Assembly: GCA_958295765.1 (NCBI GenBank)
Contig: CATQHB010000002.1
Span: 1,968,091 to 2,032,090, forward strand
DNA: 64,000 bases
Source: an uncultured Dehalococcoidia bacterium
GTDB lineage: Bacteria > Chloroflexota > Dehalococcoidia > Lucifugimonadales > UBA3495
Reading direction: 5' to 3'
Both the position numbers and the translations under genes were made by a program. Below, one piece after another: positions 38,883-47,484 of this stretch. The first letter of the stretch is position 1. Every line of letters begins with the position of its first letter. The notes under the pieces were generated by a model. It saw only the letters and a program-made list of their open reading frames with translations. It was not told the DNA's origin and did no database searches.

Positions 38883-39462
38883 TCACTACCTCCTCTGGCG
38901 CTTTCTGAAAAAAGTCAACCACGTTGTCCCCGTAACGGCGGTGGGAATAGAGGCGCAGGGGGCCGTAAGCCGGCTCCAGCGCAACGTGGCGGGAATGGCC
39001 CACCACCACCGTTCCCTCAGCGTCCACCAGCCCCGGCGTAGCGGCCAGGGACTCCAGGAACTCGCCCAGCTTTTCCATTTTGTAAGGCGGGTCCAACAGC
39101 ACCAACCGGTAAGGCCCGGCCAGGCTTTTCAAGCTGCGGTTGACCTCGGCGCAATGGGCGGCGGCTTGCCCGCTGAACCCGGTGGCTTTCAGGTTGGCCT
39201 GGATTACCTGGCACTGGCGCCGGTTGCGCTCCACGAAATCGGCCCAGGCCGCTCCCCGGCTAAGGGCCTCAATGCCCAAACTGCCGGTGCCGGCGAACAG
39301 GTCCAAGACCCGCGCCCCCTGACAAAGCTCCGGGGGTAGAATGTTAAAGATGGCGGCCCTGGCTCGCTCGGAGGTCGGGCGCACGCCCGGAATTACCGCT
39401 CCCTGGAGGCGGCGGCCCTTGGCCGTGCCGCCAACCACCCGCATATTACCGATAGCAGGCAT
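38851..39462 (-). CDS. rsmD: 16S rRNA (guanine(966)-N(2))-methyltransferase RsmD
   Basis: 203 residues. MRVVGGTAKGRRLQ is the RsmD start, followed by RPTSERARAAIFNIL, VLDLFAGTGSLGIEALSRGA (SAM-binding) and LVLLDPPY (catalytic DPPY). It methylates G966 of 16S rRNA. ATG at 39462 (MPAIGNM) or 39444 (MRVVGG) are both possible; the latter matches the family. Classic rsmD-coaD pair. Confidence 0.95.
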   Translation of the reverse strand: MPAIGNMRVVGGTAKGRRLQGAVIPGVRPTSERARAAIFNILPPELCQGARVLDLFAGTGSLGIEALSRGAAWADFVERNRRQCQVIQANLKATGFSGQAAAHCAEVNRSLKSLAGPYRLVLLDPPYKMEKLGEFLESLAATPGLVDAEGTVVVGHSRHVALEPAYGPLRLYSHRRYGDNVVDFFQKAPEEVVNGNRALPGEL

Positions 39463-39634
39463 TATAATCCACGCCTTAATTCAACTTTCCAGTGAAAAAC
39501 CGGGTCAGTTTTGAGCATTTTACGGCCCGGCCCAACCGGCTTATAATGCAATGAGTAAATGATTGAGCCGGAGTTGATGATTGCCGGCCGGCGCCGGCCG
39601 GTAGAGAAACGGTTATAACCGGCCGTCTTTTCGG

Positions 39635-39662
39635 TTGACATATTTTTCGCAAGGGTCATAAT
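39635..39662 (+). promoter_or_regulatory. Promoter of the bifunctional nuclease gene
   Basis: TTGACA (39635-39640) and CATAAT (39657-39662) have a 16-bp spacer, 45 bp before the start codon. Confidence 0.65.
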
Positions 39663-39707
39663 AAATCTACTGGCCGGGTTTAAGGGTAACACACGGAGGC
39701 GGCGGGA

Positions 39708-40265
39708 ATGCTTAATATGTCCATCGACAGCATCAGAGTTAGCCCGATGAACTACCAACGGGTGGTCATTCTCAAGGAACGGGATTCCGACCGCTATCTG
39801 CCCATCTGGATTGGCCCGGCGGAAGCCGACGCCATTGCGGTGAAACTCCAGGACTTGAGCGTTCCCCGTCCGCTGACCCATGACCTGCTGCGGACGGTCA
39901 TTGATACGCTGGGCGGTTCGGTCAATCACATCCTGGTCAGCGACCTGCACAACGACACCTTTTACGCCAAGATAGTGATTGAGGTGAACGGGGCGACCAA
40001 GGAGATTGACTCCCGCCCCAGCGACGCCATGGCCCTGGCGGTGCGCGCCCAGGTGCCTATTTTCGCCGAAGAATCGGTGATGGACAAGGCCGGCATCCTG
40101 CTGGACAAGGAAACCGGCAAGCCAATAACCCCGGAACGGGAAAACCTGGAGCAGACCTCGGAGGTCAACGAAGAGGAACTGCGCCGGATGTCCGCCTTCA
40201 CCGACTTCATCAACGAACTGGAAAACCTGGAAGACTTCGGCAGAGAGGGGCAGCAGGGACGGTAG
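39708..40265 (+). CDS. Bifunctional nuclease (BFN/DUF151) family protein
   Basis: 185 residues with the DUF151/BFN domain: VILKERDSDRYLPIWIGPAE, PRPLTHDLL, FYAKIVIEVNG and IDSRPSDAMALAVR. The C-terminal segment NEEELRRMSAFTDFINELEN resembles the helical UVR-like tail often fused to it. BFN proteins have RNase and DNase activity in plants; bacterial function is not well defined. AGGCGGCGGGA precedes the ATG. Ends with a strong terminator. Divergent from rsmD. Confidence 0.93.
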   Translation: MLNMSIDSIRVSPMNYQRVVILKERDSDRYLPIWIGPAEADAIAVKLQDLSVPRPLTHDLLRTVIDTLGGSVNHILVSDLHNDTFYAKIVIEVNGATKEIDSRPSDAMALAVRAQVPIFAEESVMDKAGILLDKETGKPITPERENLEQTSEVNEEELRRMSAFTDFINELENLEDFGREGQQGR

Positions 40266-40297
40266 GCGCGCCCGTAGCGGATTGAACCAGTAAATTA

Positions 40298-40329
40298 ACG
40301 CCCCGGCCCTTATCCGGCCGGGGCGTTTT
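40298..40329 (+). terminator. Rho-independent terminator after the BFN gene
   Basis: ACGCCCCGGCC (40298-40308) and GGCCGGGGCGT (40316-40326) form an 11-bp stem with a 7-nt loop, followed by TTTTA. Confidence 0.85.
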
Positions 40330-40524
40330 ATGTCCGCCCAACAATTGGGGCGGGGACTTGGCGCCGGCCCCGGTAAGCCCCGGTATCGGTATTTCAACAC
40401 TTGTTGGCATTTTCATCCGGGTAGGGGCGGGTTTGTAACCCGCCCTTGCCAACCACCGGAACCGGGCCGGGCAAGGATTACCAACGGGTTTTGTTATCGG
40501 CGGGACTTGGCGCCGGCCCCGGCA

Positions 40525-41259
40525 TCAACCGGCTCCCTGGTTATACCGGCCCTCGGCCAGCCACTCCAGCACCTCGGCCAGGGGCAGCACGTCGGCATAT
40601 TTCTGGTTCATATCGAATAGGTTGATGGCGTGGGCGGCTTGATGCCGGTCGAACACGCACTCCTCCACCACAATCATCCGGTAGCGGTTGGTGCAGCCGT
40701 CCACCACGCTGGCCCGGACGCAGCCGCTGGTACTCTCCCCGCAGGTGATGATGGTGTCCACCCCCAGGTAGTTCAGGTGTCCCAACAGAGGCGTACCCCA
40801 GAAGGCGCTGGGCGCGGTCTTGTATAGTACGGCCTCGTCAGCGATCGGCGCGCACTCGTCGATGATGTCGAAACGCCGCCGCTGCCGTACCAACGCCGCC
40901 GCGTCTTGGGCCGTATTCGGTTTAGCGGCGCCCGGCAAGGTTCGTTTCAAGGCGCTCCACGACTCAACGCCGGAGCCGCTCAACCCGGTTACGTGGACTA
41001 CCGGTAGGCCGGCTTTTCGGGCGGCGTCCAGCAAGGTCTGGATGTGAGGAATGGCATCCCAAGCCGCCAGGCCGCAACTGCCCGGCCAGTCCTGAACGGC
41101 CTCCAACAGGGGTTGCGGTTCGTCCCCATAGACCCACCGGTAAAGGTCCACCAGGAGCAGCGCCGGTTTTTGCCCAAAGCCTACGGCCCGGGGTTCCGTC
41201 ATCGCCAGATGGGCCCGGTCTTGCGCCGTCAGATAGGAGTCCCATACTCGTTCCGCCAT
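40525..41259 (-). CDS. Isochorismatase-like cysteine hydrolase
   Basis: 244 residues from the ATG at 41259 (GTGGAGGTGG upstream). Catalytic elements: Asp in ALLLVDLYRW, Lys in LYKTAPSAFWGTPL, and Cys in ITCGESTSGCVRASVVDG. This is most like the N-carbamoylsarcosine amidohydrolase/nicotinamidase branch. It would hydrolyse a small amide or carbamoyl compound. A family C half-repeat lies in the gap between it and the BFN gene. Confidence 0.92.
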   Translation of the reverse strand: MAERVWDSYLTAQDRAHLAMTEPRAVGFGQKPALLLVDLYRWVYGDEPQPLLEAVQDWPGSCGLAAWDAIPHIQTLLDAARKAGLPVVHVTGLSGSGVESWSALKRTLPGAAKPNTAQDAAALVRQRRRFDIIDECAPIADEAVLYKTAPSAFWGTPLLGHLNYLGVDTIITCGESTSGCVRASVVDGCTNRYRMIVVEECVFDRHQAAHAINLFDMNQKYADVLPLAEVLEWLAEGRYNQGAG

Positions 41260-41454
41260 TTGCCACCTCCACTTTAAGCGCGGCCCTTGACCGGCTTTAT
41301 ACGGCCGGCGCCGCGCGGTCAATAAGGGGTCGGGTCAAACATTGTTGAGAATCTAACACCCGGCCCCGGGGCAGTCAACGGCGGGTAAGCCGTCGGGCAA
41401 CCCTTCACCTCAAGGGATTGGGTATTTCCAACGCTTGTTGGCATTTTCATCCGG

Positions 41455-41572
41455 GTAGGGGCGGGTTTATAACCCGCCCTGCGTTCAAGGGCAAAGAAAT
41501 CTCAAGAAAGGGGTTGTCGTATCCGGCCCATTATTGCACCCAAACCAGGGCGGGTTACAAACCCGCCCCTAC
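41455..41572. repeat. Family C composite element
   Basis: Outer hairpins GTAGGGGCGGGTTTATAACC and GGGCGGGTTACAAACCCGCC flank the conserved core. It lies in the 470-bp gap between the divergent hydrolase and cupin genes; no gene is seen there. Confidence 0.83.
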
Positions 41573-41731
41573 CACCTAACCCCCCTCCGGAACGACGGTT
41601 GTGCCGGGATGACGGTTGCCTGGGTTGCCCTGGTTAAGACGCTATTACTATCACCTAAAGGGATTGACACCGGGCCGTCCAGGGTTAAGAATGGGTTGGC
41701 ATCGAATTGCTCCAGCGCTAAGGAGGTCGAT

Positions 41732-42304
41732 ATGACACAAACAGTCTCTTACACTATGGAAGGCTTTCTGGAAGACGTAAAGCATACCTTTGCCTCAACC
41801 AGTGATCCCCTCGCCCAAGCCAGGGAGGTGGCCGAAAACCTGAAAACCCTGCTGGCGACACCCGGTTGGCTGGAAGAAATGCTCGACCTGCCGGAGGAGG
41901 GCGGCTATGGGCCGAAGAGCCTCCACCTGGAGGAAGACGCCGGCCATCCCGGTCCCGGCTTCTGGCTGATGGCCTCGGTACAAAAGCCCGACCAGGACAA
42001 CCTGCCTCATGACCACGGCAACGCCTGGGTGGTGTACGGCGTGTACCAGGGGGCGATCGAGCAGACCAAGTGGCGCTGGTTCTACCCCGGCGAGGGCGTG
42101 GACCAGCTTCAGATAAAGGAGACCGGCCAGTTCATCCAAAAGGAGGGCGCGGTAGCCTTTTTCCTCCCCGGAGAGATTCACAACACCCGCAACGTCACCG
42201 GCGGTCGGGCCTTGGTGGTGCGCCTGGAATCTCAAAAGCTGGATCGGCTGACCCGCTACCAGTATAACCCCGAAGACACCACTATGAGGGTGATGGATCG
42301 GTAG
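41732..42304 (+). CDS. Cupin/cysteine dioxygenase-like metal-binding protein
   Basis: 190 residues from the ATG at 41732, which follows a perfect AAGGAGG; the frame extends upstream into repeat DNA and that part is not used. DNLPHDHGNAWVVYGVYQG carries the HxH metal motif and FFLPGEIHNTRNVTGG the second cupin histidine. It is a single double-stranded beta-helix domain, like the cysteine dioxygenase superfamily. Possibly an oxygenase or isomerase; the substrate is unknown. Strong terminator downstream. Confidence 0.87.
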   Translation: MTQTVSYTMEGFLEDVKHTFASTSDPLAQAREVAENLKTLLATPGWLEEMLDLPEEGGYGPKSLHLEEDAGHPGPGFWLMASVQKPDQDNLPHDHGNAWVVYGVYQGAIEQTKWRWFYPGEGVDQLQIKETGQFIQKEGAVAFFLPGEIHNTRNVTGGRALVVRLESQKLDRLTRYQYNPEDTTMRVMDR

Positions 42305-42353
42305 TTTTCCCGGCCGGCCTTTAGGCCAATGGCCCTTTCACCCTGGAGACACC

Positions 42354-42391
42354 GCGAGCAGAGAGTTTCAGTGAAATTCTCTGCTCGCTTT
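42354..42391 (+). terminator. Rho-independent terminator after the cupin gene
   Basis: GCGAGCAGAGA (42354-42364) pairs with TCTCTGCTCGC (42378-42388), the inner TTTCA/TGAAA extending the stem, followed by TTT. Confidence 0.82.
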
Positions 42392-42395
42392 GCGT

Positions 42396-42597
42396 CAAGA
42401 ACAAAATCCGCTCATGGTGATAACAATGTCCGCTCATGGTGAGCTTGTCGAACCACCTTCCCCTATCCGACGGTGCATCCTTCGACAAGCTCAGGATGAG
42501 CGGAGAGCAGAACAAAACCCGCTCATGGTGAGCTTGTCGAACCACCTTCCCCTACCCGACGGTTCATCCTTCGACAAGCTCAGGATGAGCGGAAAGA
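42396..42597. repeat. Family A repeat cluster
   Basis: Forward units CTCATGGTGAGCTTGTCGAA and inverse units CCTTCGACAAGCTCAGGATG alternate, separated by CCACCTTCCCCTATCCGACG. This resembles two copies of a 60-80 bp paired element. No gene in 42305-42643. Confidence 0.85.
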
Positions 42598-42643
42598 ATG
42601 GCAACCCGACTTTACACACATCCTAGCGGGAAAACAACCCGCC

Positions 42644-43699
42644 TCACACCTCATAGCAGGCCACCCAGTGGCCCGGCGCCTTTTCCTCGGTGGGCGGGTG
42701 CGGGTTGTCCCGACAAAAGGTGGTGGCCCGGGGGCAGCGGTCGTAAAAGCGGCAGCGCGGCGGCGGGTCAACCGGCGCGGTTACGTCGCCCCGAATGTCC
42801 GGGGGTTCCCGGCGGTAATCCGGGTCGGCAACCGGCACCGCCGACAGCAGCGCCCGGGTGTAGGGGTGCAGGGGGTTGCCCAGCAACTCCTCGGTCTCCG
42901 CCAACTCTACTATTTTCCCCAGGTACATCACCGCAATCCGGTGGCACATATAGCGGGCCACCGCCAGGTCGTGGGTAACGTACAGGTAGGCAATCCCCAG
43001 GTTCCCGGCCAACTCCTGCATCAGGGACATAATACCGGTGCGGCTGGATACGTCCAGCATCGAGGTGGGTTCGTCGGCCACCACAAAGGACGGGCCGATG
43101 ACCAGGGCGCGGGCAATGGCTACCCGCTGCCGCTGCCCCCCGGAAAGTTCGTGGGGATGCCGGAACAGAAAAGTGGCGGCGGGGGTCAGCCCCACCAGGG
43201 TCAGAATGTCGGTTACCCGGCCCACCCGGTCCAGCACGTCGCCGATTCCCTGAACCGCCAGGGGTTCGGCAATCGTGTCGTAGATAGTGCGCCGGGGGGT
43301 CATGGATTCGTAAGGGTCCTGGAAAATCATCTGAACCTGGCGGCGAAAGGCCCGCATCTGCCGCCCCTTGATGGCAGCGGCGTCCACCGGGCCGGCCGCG
43401 CCGCCGGCCGCCGAGTCGGGAAAGTGAAAGGATATGCCCCCTGCCGTAGGTTCCAGCAGCTTGACCAGCAGTTTGCCGACGGTGGTTTTGCCGCAACCCG
43501 ACTCGCCCACCAAGCCCAGGCTCTCACCCCGTTCCAGTTGGAAAGAGACATCATCAACGGCGTGAACGAAACCGGCCGGCTTCCGAAACAGGCTGCGGGT
43601 AACCGGAAAGTGTTTGGTCAGCCCTTCCACGGCCACCAGGTAATCCCGGCGGGCCGGCCCTTGACCTGAATTCTCCATTGCCGGCTTATCGGGACGCAT
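42644..43699 (-). CDS. Oligopeptide/dipeptide ABC transporter ATP-binding protein (OppF-like)
   Basis: An ABC ATPase of about 351 residues. Walker A is [12 protein letters not shown], the signature is [14 protein letters not shown], and Walker B is [13 protein letters not shown]. The C-terminal oligopeptide extension with conserved cysteines ([14 protein letters not shown]) is typical of DppF/OppF. The likely start is ATG 43699, overlapping the end of the preceding gene by 14 bp; ATG 43678 is an alternative. It hydrolyses ATP with its partner to import peptides or related compounds. Last gene of a five-gene set. Confidence 0.94.
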   Translation of the reverse strand: MRPDKPAMENSGQGPARRDYLVAVEGLTKHFPVTRSLFRKPAGFVHAVDDVSFQLERGESLGLVGESGCGKTTVGKLLVKLLEPTAGGISFHFPDSAAGGAAGPVDAAAIKGRQMRAFRRQVQMIFQDPYESMTPRRTIYDTIAEPLAVQGIGDVLDRVGRVTDILTLVGLTPAATFLFRHPHELSGGQRQRVAIARALVIGPSFVVADEPTSMLDVSSRTGIMSLMQELAGNLGIAYLYVTHDLAVARYMCHRIAVMYLGKIVELAETEELLGNPLHPYTRALLSAVPVADPDYRREPPDIRGDVTAPVDPPPRCRFYDRCPRATTFCRDNPHPPTEEKAPGHWVACYEV

Positions 43700-44708
43700 C
43701 GGCCTGGCCCATCGGAGACAGCGTTGCGTCCAGGGGATGCCAGCAGGCGGCCCAGTGGCTGCCCCGGCTGACCAGCGGCGGCGGTTCCTCCCGGCACACT
43801 GCGGTGGCGTGGGGACAGCGGGGATGGAACGGGCAGCCCGGCGGCGGGTCAATCAGGTTGGGCGGCTCGCCCGAGAGGGTCGCCAGGGGCCGTTTCTCAC
43901 CGCTGATCCGGGGAAATGAGGACAGCAGCGCCGCCGTATAGGGATGCAGCGGGGCGCGGAACACCTCCGCAGTATCCCCCAACTCCACCAGGTTGCCGGC
44001 GTACATCACGCCAACCCGGTCGGTAACTTCCGCTACCACCGCAATATCGTGGCTGATGTAGATGATGCACATTTGGAGTTCCTGCTGGATGGTTTTCAGC
44101 TCCCGCAGGATTCGGTCCTGCACAATTACGTCCAGGGCGGTAGTTGGCTCGTCGGCGATTATCACGGCGGGGTCGCAAGACAAGGCCATGGCGATAACCG
44201 CGCGCTGGCGCATACCGCCGCTGAATTCGTGGGGGTAGCGTTCCATCAATTGGGGGGCCAGCCCCACCAGGCGGAACAGGCGGGCCACCCGCTCCCGGGC
44301 CGCGGCGACGGTAGTCTCTACGCCGTGGGTTTCAATGGCCTCCACCACCTGCTGGCCGACTTTATACACCGGATCCAGGCTGTTCATTGCCGCTTGAAAC
44401 ACCATAGCGATGCGCCGCCACCGGAAACGTCGGATTTCCTCCTCCGACAGGGGCAGAAGGTCTTGCCCGTCAAGAAAGACCTGCCCCGCCACCAACCGGG
44501 CGTTGTCGGGCAGCAGCCGCATCAGGCAGTTGGCAATGGAAGTCTTGCCGCAGCCCGACTCCCCCACCAGCCCCAGCGACTGCCCCCGGGCCAACTCAAA
44601 ACTTACCTCCCGCACCGCCTTAACCTCACCCTGCCGGGTCAAATAGTGCAGGGTAAGACCGGCCACCTTCAAGACCGGCTCATTCGTAACTACTGCCATT
44701 GGCCCCAA
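43686..44708 (-). CDS. Oligopeptide/dipeptide ABC transporter ATP-binding protein (OppD-like)
   Basis: 340 residues. [19 protein letters not shown] (Walker A), SGGMRQRAVIAMALSCDPAVIIADEPTTALD (signature and Walker B, split here by AMALSC), and the Cys-rich tail CPFHPRCPHATAVC. DppD/OppD type. The start is the ATG at 44708 or 44699. Pairs with the downstream ATPase gene, with which it overlaps. Confidence 0.94.
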   Translation of the reverse strand: MGPMAVVTNEPVLKVAGLTLHYLTRQGEVKAVREVSFELARGQSLGLVGESGCGKTSIANCLMRLLPDNARLVAGQVFLDGQDLLPLSEEEIRRFRWRRIAMVFQAAMNSLDPVYKVGQQVVEAIETHGVETTVAAARERVARLFRLVGLAPQLMERYPHEFSGGMRQRAVIAMALSCDPAVIIADEPTTALDVIVQDRILRELKTIQQELQMCIIYISHDIAVVAEVTDRVGVMYAGNLVELGDTAEVFRAPLHPYTAALLSSFPRISGEKRPLATLSGEPPNLIDPPPGCPFHPRCPHATAVCREEPPPLVSRGSHWAACWHPLDATLSPMGQADASR

Positions 44709-44830
44709 CCCGCCCGATTAGTCATATTGCATATTGCCCATATTGTTTATGAGTTACGCAGTGGTAGGTCATCCCGTCCGATTAGTCTGTCATTCCGACC
44801 GCTCAACCGGTCATTCCAACCGATTAGTCT

Positions 44831-45172
44831 GTCATTCCGACCGCCGGGAGGAATCTAAAATGCCCGGCCCTTATCACGTTCCGGTTTTGGCAGAAATCTC
44901 GCTTATGCAGGAGTTTAGATTCCTCGCTACGCTCGGAATGACATAGAATTTTCAATGACTATAGCCCGACGTAACTTCTAATTGTTGTCCAGGTAGGGGC
45001 GGGTTTGTAACCCGCCCTGCCCCAACAACAAGTCGGCTCAGAGAACAAATACCTCCATAGCTGACACATCCTTACACCGGAGCTTGGGCGGGTTACAAAC
45101 CCGCCCCTACCGGCCACCGTAGGTTGGCCTGGCAGGAAATACCGGCCCTTCGACAAGCTCAGGGTGAACCGG
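44831..45172. repeat. Repeat block splitting the opp-like operon (families D, C, A)
   Basis: A family D-like inverted element lies at 44831-44942 (GTCATTCCGACCGCCGGGAG ... CTACGCTCGGAATGAC). A family C element follows at 44993-45110, then a family A fragment (CCCTTCGACAAGCTCAGGGT) to 45172. The block separates the permease and ATPase genes, which otherwise belong together. No gene is seen in 44709-45196. Confidence 0.82.
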
Positions 45173-45196
45173 TTTCGTGAGACCGGCAAGCGCAAC

Positions 45197-46201
45197 CTAA
45201 TCATACTGCCGCCTTAACCGGGGGTTCACCACCTCATCCAGGGCGCGCCCGCCCAGGTAAAAGGCGCTGCACAGCAGGGTTATTGAGGCCCCGGCCGGCA
45301 GAATCAGCCACCAGTACCGGGTGCCGCCCAGCAGGTAGCCGCCGGTGTTGGCGGTGTGAATCATTATGCCCCAACTCATCCGCACGTCCAGCAACCCCAG
45401 GAAGGACAGAATCGCCTCGGCAAAGATGGCCCCGGTAACCGTGAACATCATATAGAGCAGGGACAGGGGCAGCAGGTTGGGGATGATATGCACCAGAATG
45501 ATGTGGAACTGGCTGCCGCCGGCGACCCGCGCCGCCTCAATATAAGGTTTGACCTTGATGCTCAGCGCCTGGGATTTGAGAATGATGGCCGTGCCGCCAA
45601 AGCCGCCCAACACGCCGATAATCAGGGCCAGGTGAAAGAAGTTCAGCCGGAACAGGGCGCTCAGCACGATGAGCAGGGAAATGGCCGGCAACGCGATAAT
45701 CAAGTCGGCCAGGCGCATAAAGAAAGCGTCCACCAGCCCGCCGTAGTAAGCGGCCACCGCGCCCACCGTGGTGGCAATGGACACAGTTACCAGCGCCGCC
45801 GTCAGTCCCAGGATAAACTCGGAACGGGTGCTGGAGAGCAATTGGCTGAGCACGTCCCGCCCCAGGGGGTCGGTGCCTAGCGGGTGCCGCCAACTGGGCG
45901 GCGCCGGCTGCTCAATTTGGTCAAAGGCGTACCCGGTAACCGGGTCATAGGTGCCGGCATCCCACACCGTCGCCATCAGTATCGGGTGGGAAATCGCCAT
46001 TAGCGCAAAGATAACGATCGTTGCCAGGGACAGCAGCCCAATACGGCTTTCCAGGAATATGGCCCAGCCGTTCTTGAAGGAACGCAGGGCCAGCCGCAGC
46101 CGGGCCAGGGCCAGCCGGAACCGGCCCCGGCCCAACTCCGGCGGCGGCGGTTCCGGCGACTCGCCGGGGAAGGTAGGATAGTTCGGCGGCGGCGTAATCA
46201 C
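45197..46201 (-). CDS. ABC transporter permease (OppC-like)
   Basis: 334 residues, six hydrophobic segments. The OppC N-terminal domain is GWAIFLESRIGLLSLATIVI, followed by HPLGTDPLGRDVLSQLL (family motif), and the inner-membrane permease EAA loop EAARVAGGSQFHIILVHIIPN. It forms the channel with the partner permease. The start overlaps the stop of the upstream permease by 4 bp. Confidence 0.94.
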   Translation of the reverse strand: MITPPPNYPTFPGESPEPPPPELGRGRFRLALARLRLALRSFKNGWAIFLESRIGLLSLATIVIFALMAISHPILMATVWDAGTYDPVTGYAFDQIEQPAPPSWRHPLGTDPLGRDVLSQLLSSTRSEFILGLTAALVTVSIATTVGAVAAYYGGLVDAFFMRLADLIIALPAISLLIVLSALFRLNFFHLALIIGVLGGFGGTAIILKSQALSIKVKPYIEAARVAGGSQFHIILVHIIPNLLPLSLLYMMFTVTGAIFAEAILSFLGLLDVRMSWGIMIHTANTGGYLLGGTRYWWLILPAGASITLLCSAFYLGGRALDEVVNPRLRRQYD

Positions 46202-47349
46202 TGGTAACGTATCCGGGGGTCAAGATAGACGTAGAGAACATCCACAATCATGTGGGCAATCAGGGCAAACAGCCCGATGAATACCATTGCGCCCATCACC
46301 AGGGGCAGGTCTTCGGTACGAACCGCCTGGAGCAGGGTCATGCCGGTGCCGGGCCAGGAGAAAATTCCTTCGATGATTACGCTGCCGTCAATGGCAAAAA
46401 TGAGGCTGTAAACCAGGCTGGTAACTACCGGCAGCAGGGCGTTGCGGGCGGCGTGGCGGTCGCGCACCAGCTTTTCCGGCAGACCCTTGGCCCGGGCCGC
46501 CATAACGTAGTCCTCCCGCACCGTCTCCAGCATACTGTTCCGGGTAAGGAGCATAGTGCCGGCAAAGGATATTAAGGTAAGGGTGGCAATGGGCAGAACC
46601 ATGTGCTTGAGGATGTCCAACGCCAGCCCGCCGATGCCGGAAAAGGCCCAAATCAGGGGAATTGCCAACCCGCCGGCCAGGATAACCGGGAGCGCCAATG
46701 ACCCCTTTCCGAGGCGGCCGGCGCGCCGGAAAACGAACAAGGCCAGAAAAGCAAAGACGGTGAAGGCGGCGGCGGTCAGCAGCATAAAGCCAAAGACGTA
46801 GTTGGCGCTGACCTCGGCGCTGCGCCAGACCAGCGGGTCCAGGAACTTGCCCACCGGAAACCAGCCCAGCTTGAAAGCAAAGACCCAAATCATCATCAGG
46901 GCAAAAGCGGGGGTGAACACGGTGAACAGGGTCGCCCCGGAAATGGTGGCGGTATATTCCAGCAACCCGCCCCGGCGCCAGGCAATGGCCTTGCCCAGCA
47001 GAAACCCGGTATAGAAGGACGCCACCGTCGCGGTAAGAAACAGCACCGCCGTCCGGGGCACCCGTTCCGCCAGAACCTCAATGACCGGACGGGGAAAGTG
47101 GCCGAAGGAGACGCCAAAGTTTCCGGTAAAGGTGTTTTTCAGGTGGATGAGGTACTGCTGCCACAACGGTTTATCCAGGCCGAAGGTCGCCCTGATCTGC
47201 TCCCGCACCTCGGCCGGCAAGTCGGGGTTGAAGGCGTAGAAAGCGGCATAGTCGCCGGGCTGAGCCTGCACCAGAAAGAAGGTCAACGTAACAATCAGAA
47301 AGAGGGTGAGGACTATCTGTCCCCCACGCCGAACCAGGTAACCGGTCAT
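46198..47349 (-). CDS. ABC transporter permease (OppB-like)
   Basis: 383 residues, six to seven hydrophobic segments. MTGYLVRRGGQIVLTLFLIV is the OppB start, with PLWQQYLIHLKNTFTGNFGVS and the EAA-like VMAARAKGLPEKLVRDRHA. IFSWPGTGMTLLQAV near the C-terminus is family-specific. A longer central insert (residues about 190-250) extends it beyond the typical 310 residues. Translationally coupled with the OppC-like gene. Confidence 0.94.
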   Translation of the reverse strand: MTGYLVRRGGQIVLTLFLIVTLTFFLVQAQPGDYAAFYAFNPDLPAEVREQIRATFGLDKPLWQQYLIHLKNTFTGNFGVSFGHFPRPVIEVLAERVPRTAVLFLTATVASFYTGFLLGKAIAWRRGGLLEYTATISGATLFTVFTPAFALMMIWVFAFKLGWFPVGKFLDPLVWRSAEVSANYVFGFMLLTAAAFTVFAFLALFVFRRAGRLGKGSLALPVILAGGLAIPLIWAFSGIGGLALDILKHMVLPIATLTLISFAGTMLLTRNSMLETVREDYVMAARAKGLPEKLVRDRHAARNALLPVVTSLVYSLIFAIDGSVIIEGIFSWPGTGMTLLQAVRTEDLPLVMGAMVFIGLFALIAHMIVDVLYVYLDPRIRYQ

Positions 47350-47484
47350 CGGGGCTAACTCCTCCGGGCAGGTTCACCCGGCGGCGCCGCGACATTGCGA
47401 CACTGCGGCCCGCCGGGATTCTCTGCCTGACTCCGCTTACTCGGTGTCCAGTCGGTTTCCAAGTAGTAACAATGCCCGCTGCGC

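Noticed and set aside
41534..41731. N-terminal extension of the cupin protein
   Set aside because: It is translated family C repeat DNA; AAGGAGG sits directly before the ATG at 41732.
42396..42597. CRISPR-like array of the CTCATGGTGAGCTTGTCGAA unit
   Set aside because: Copies alternate orientation, spacers are not uniform and themselves repeat, and no cas genes are present.
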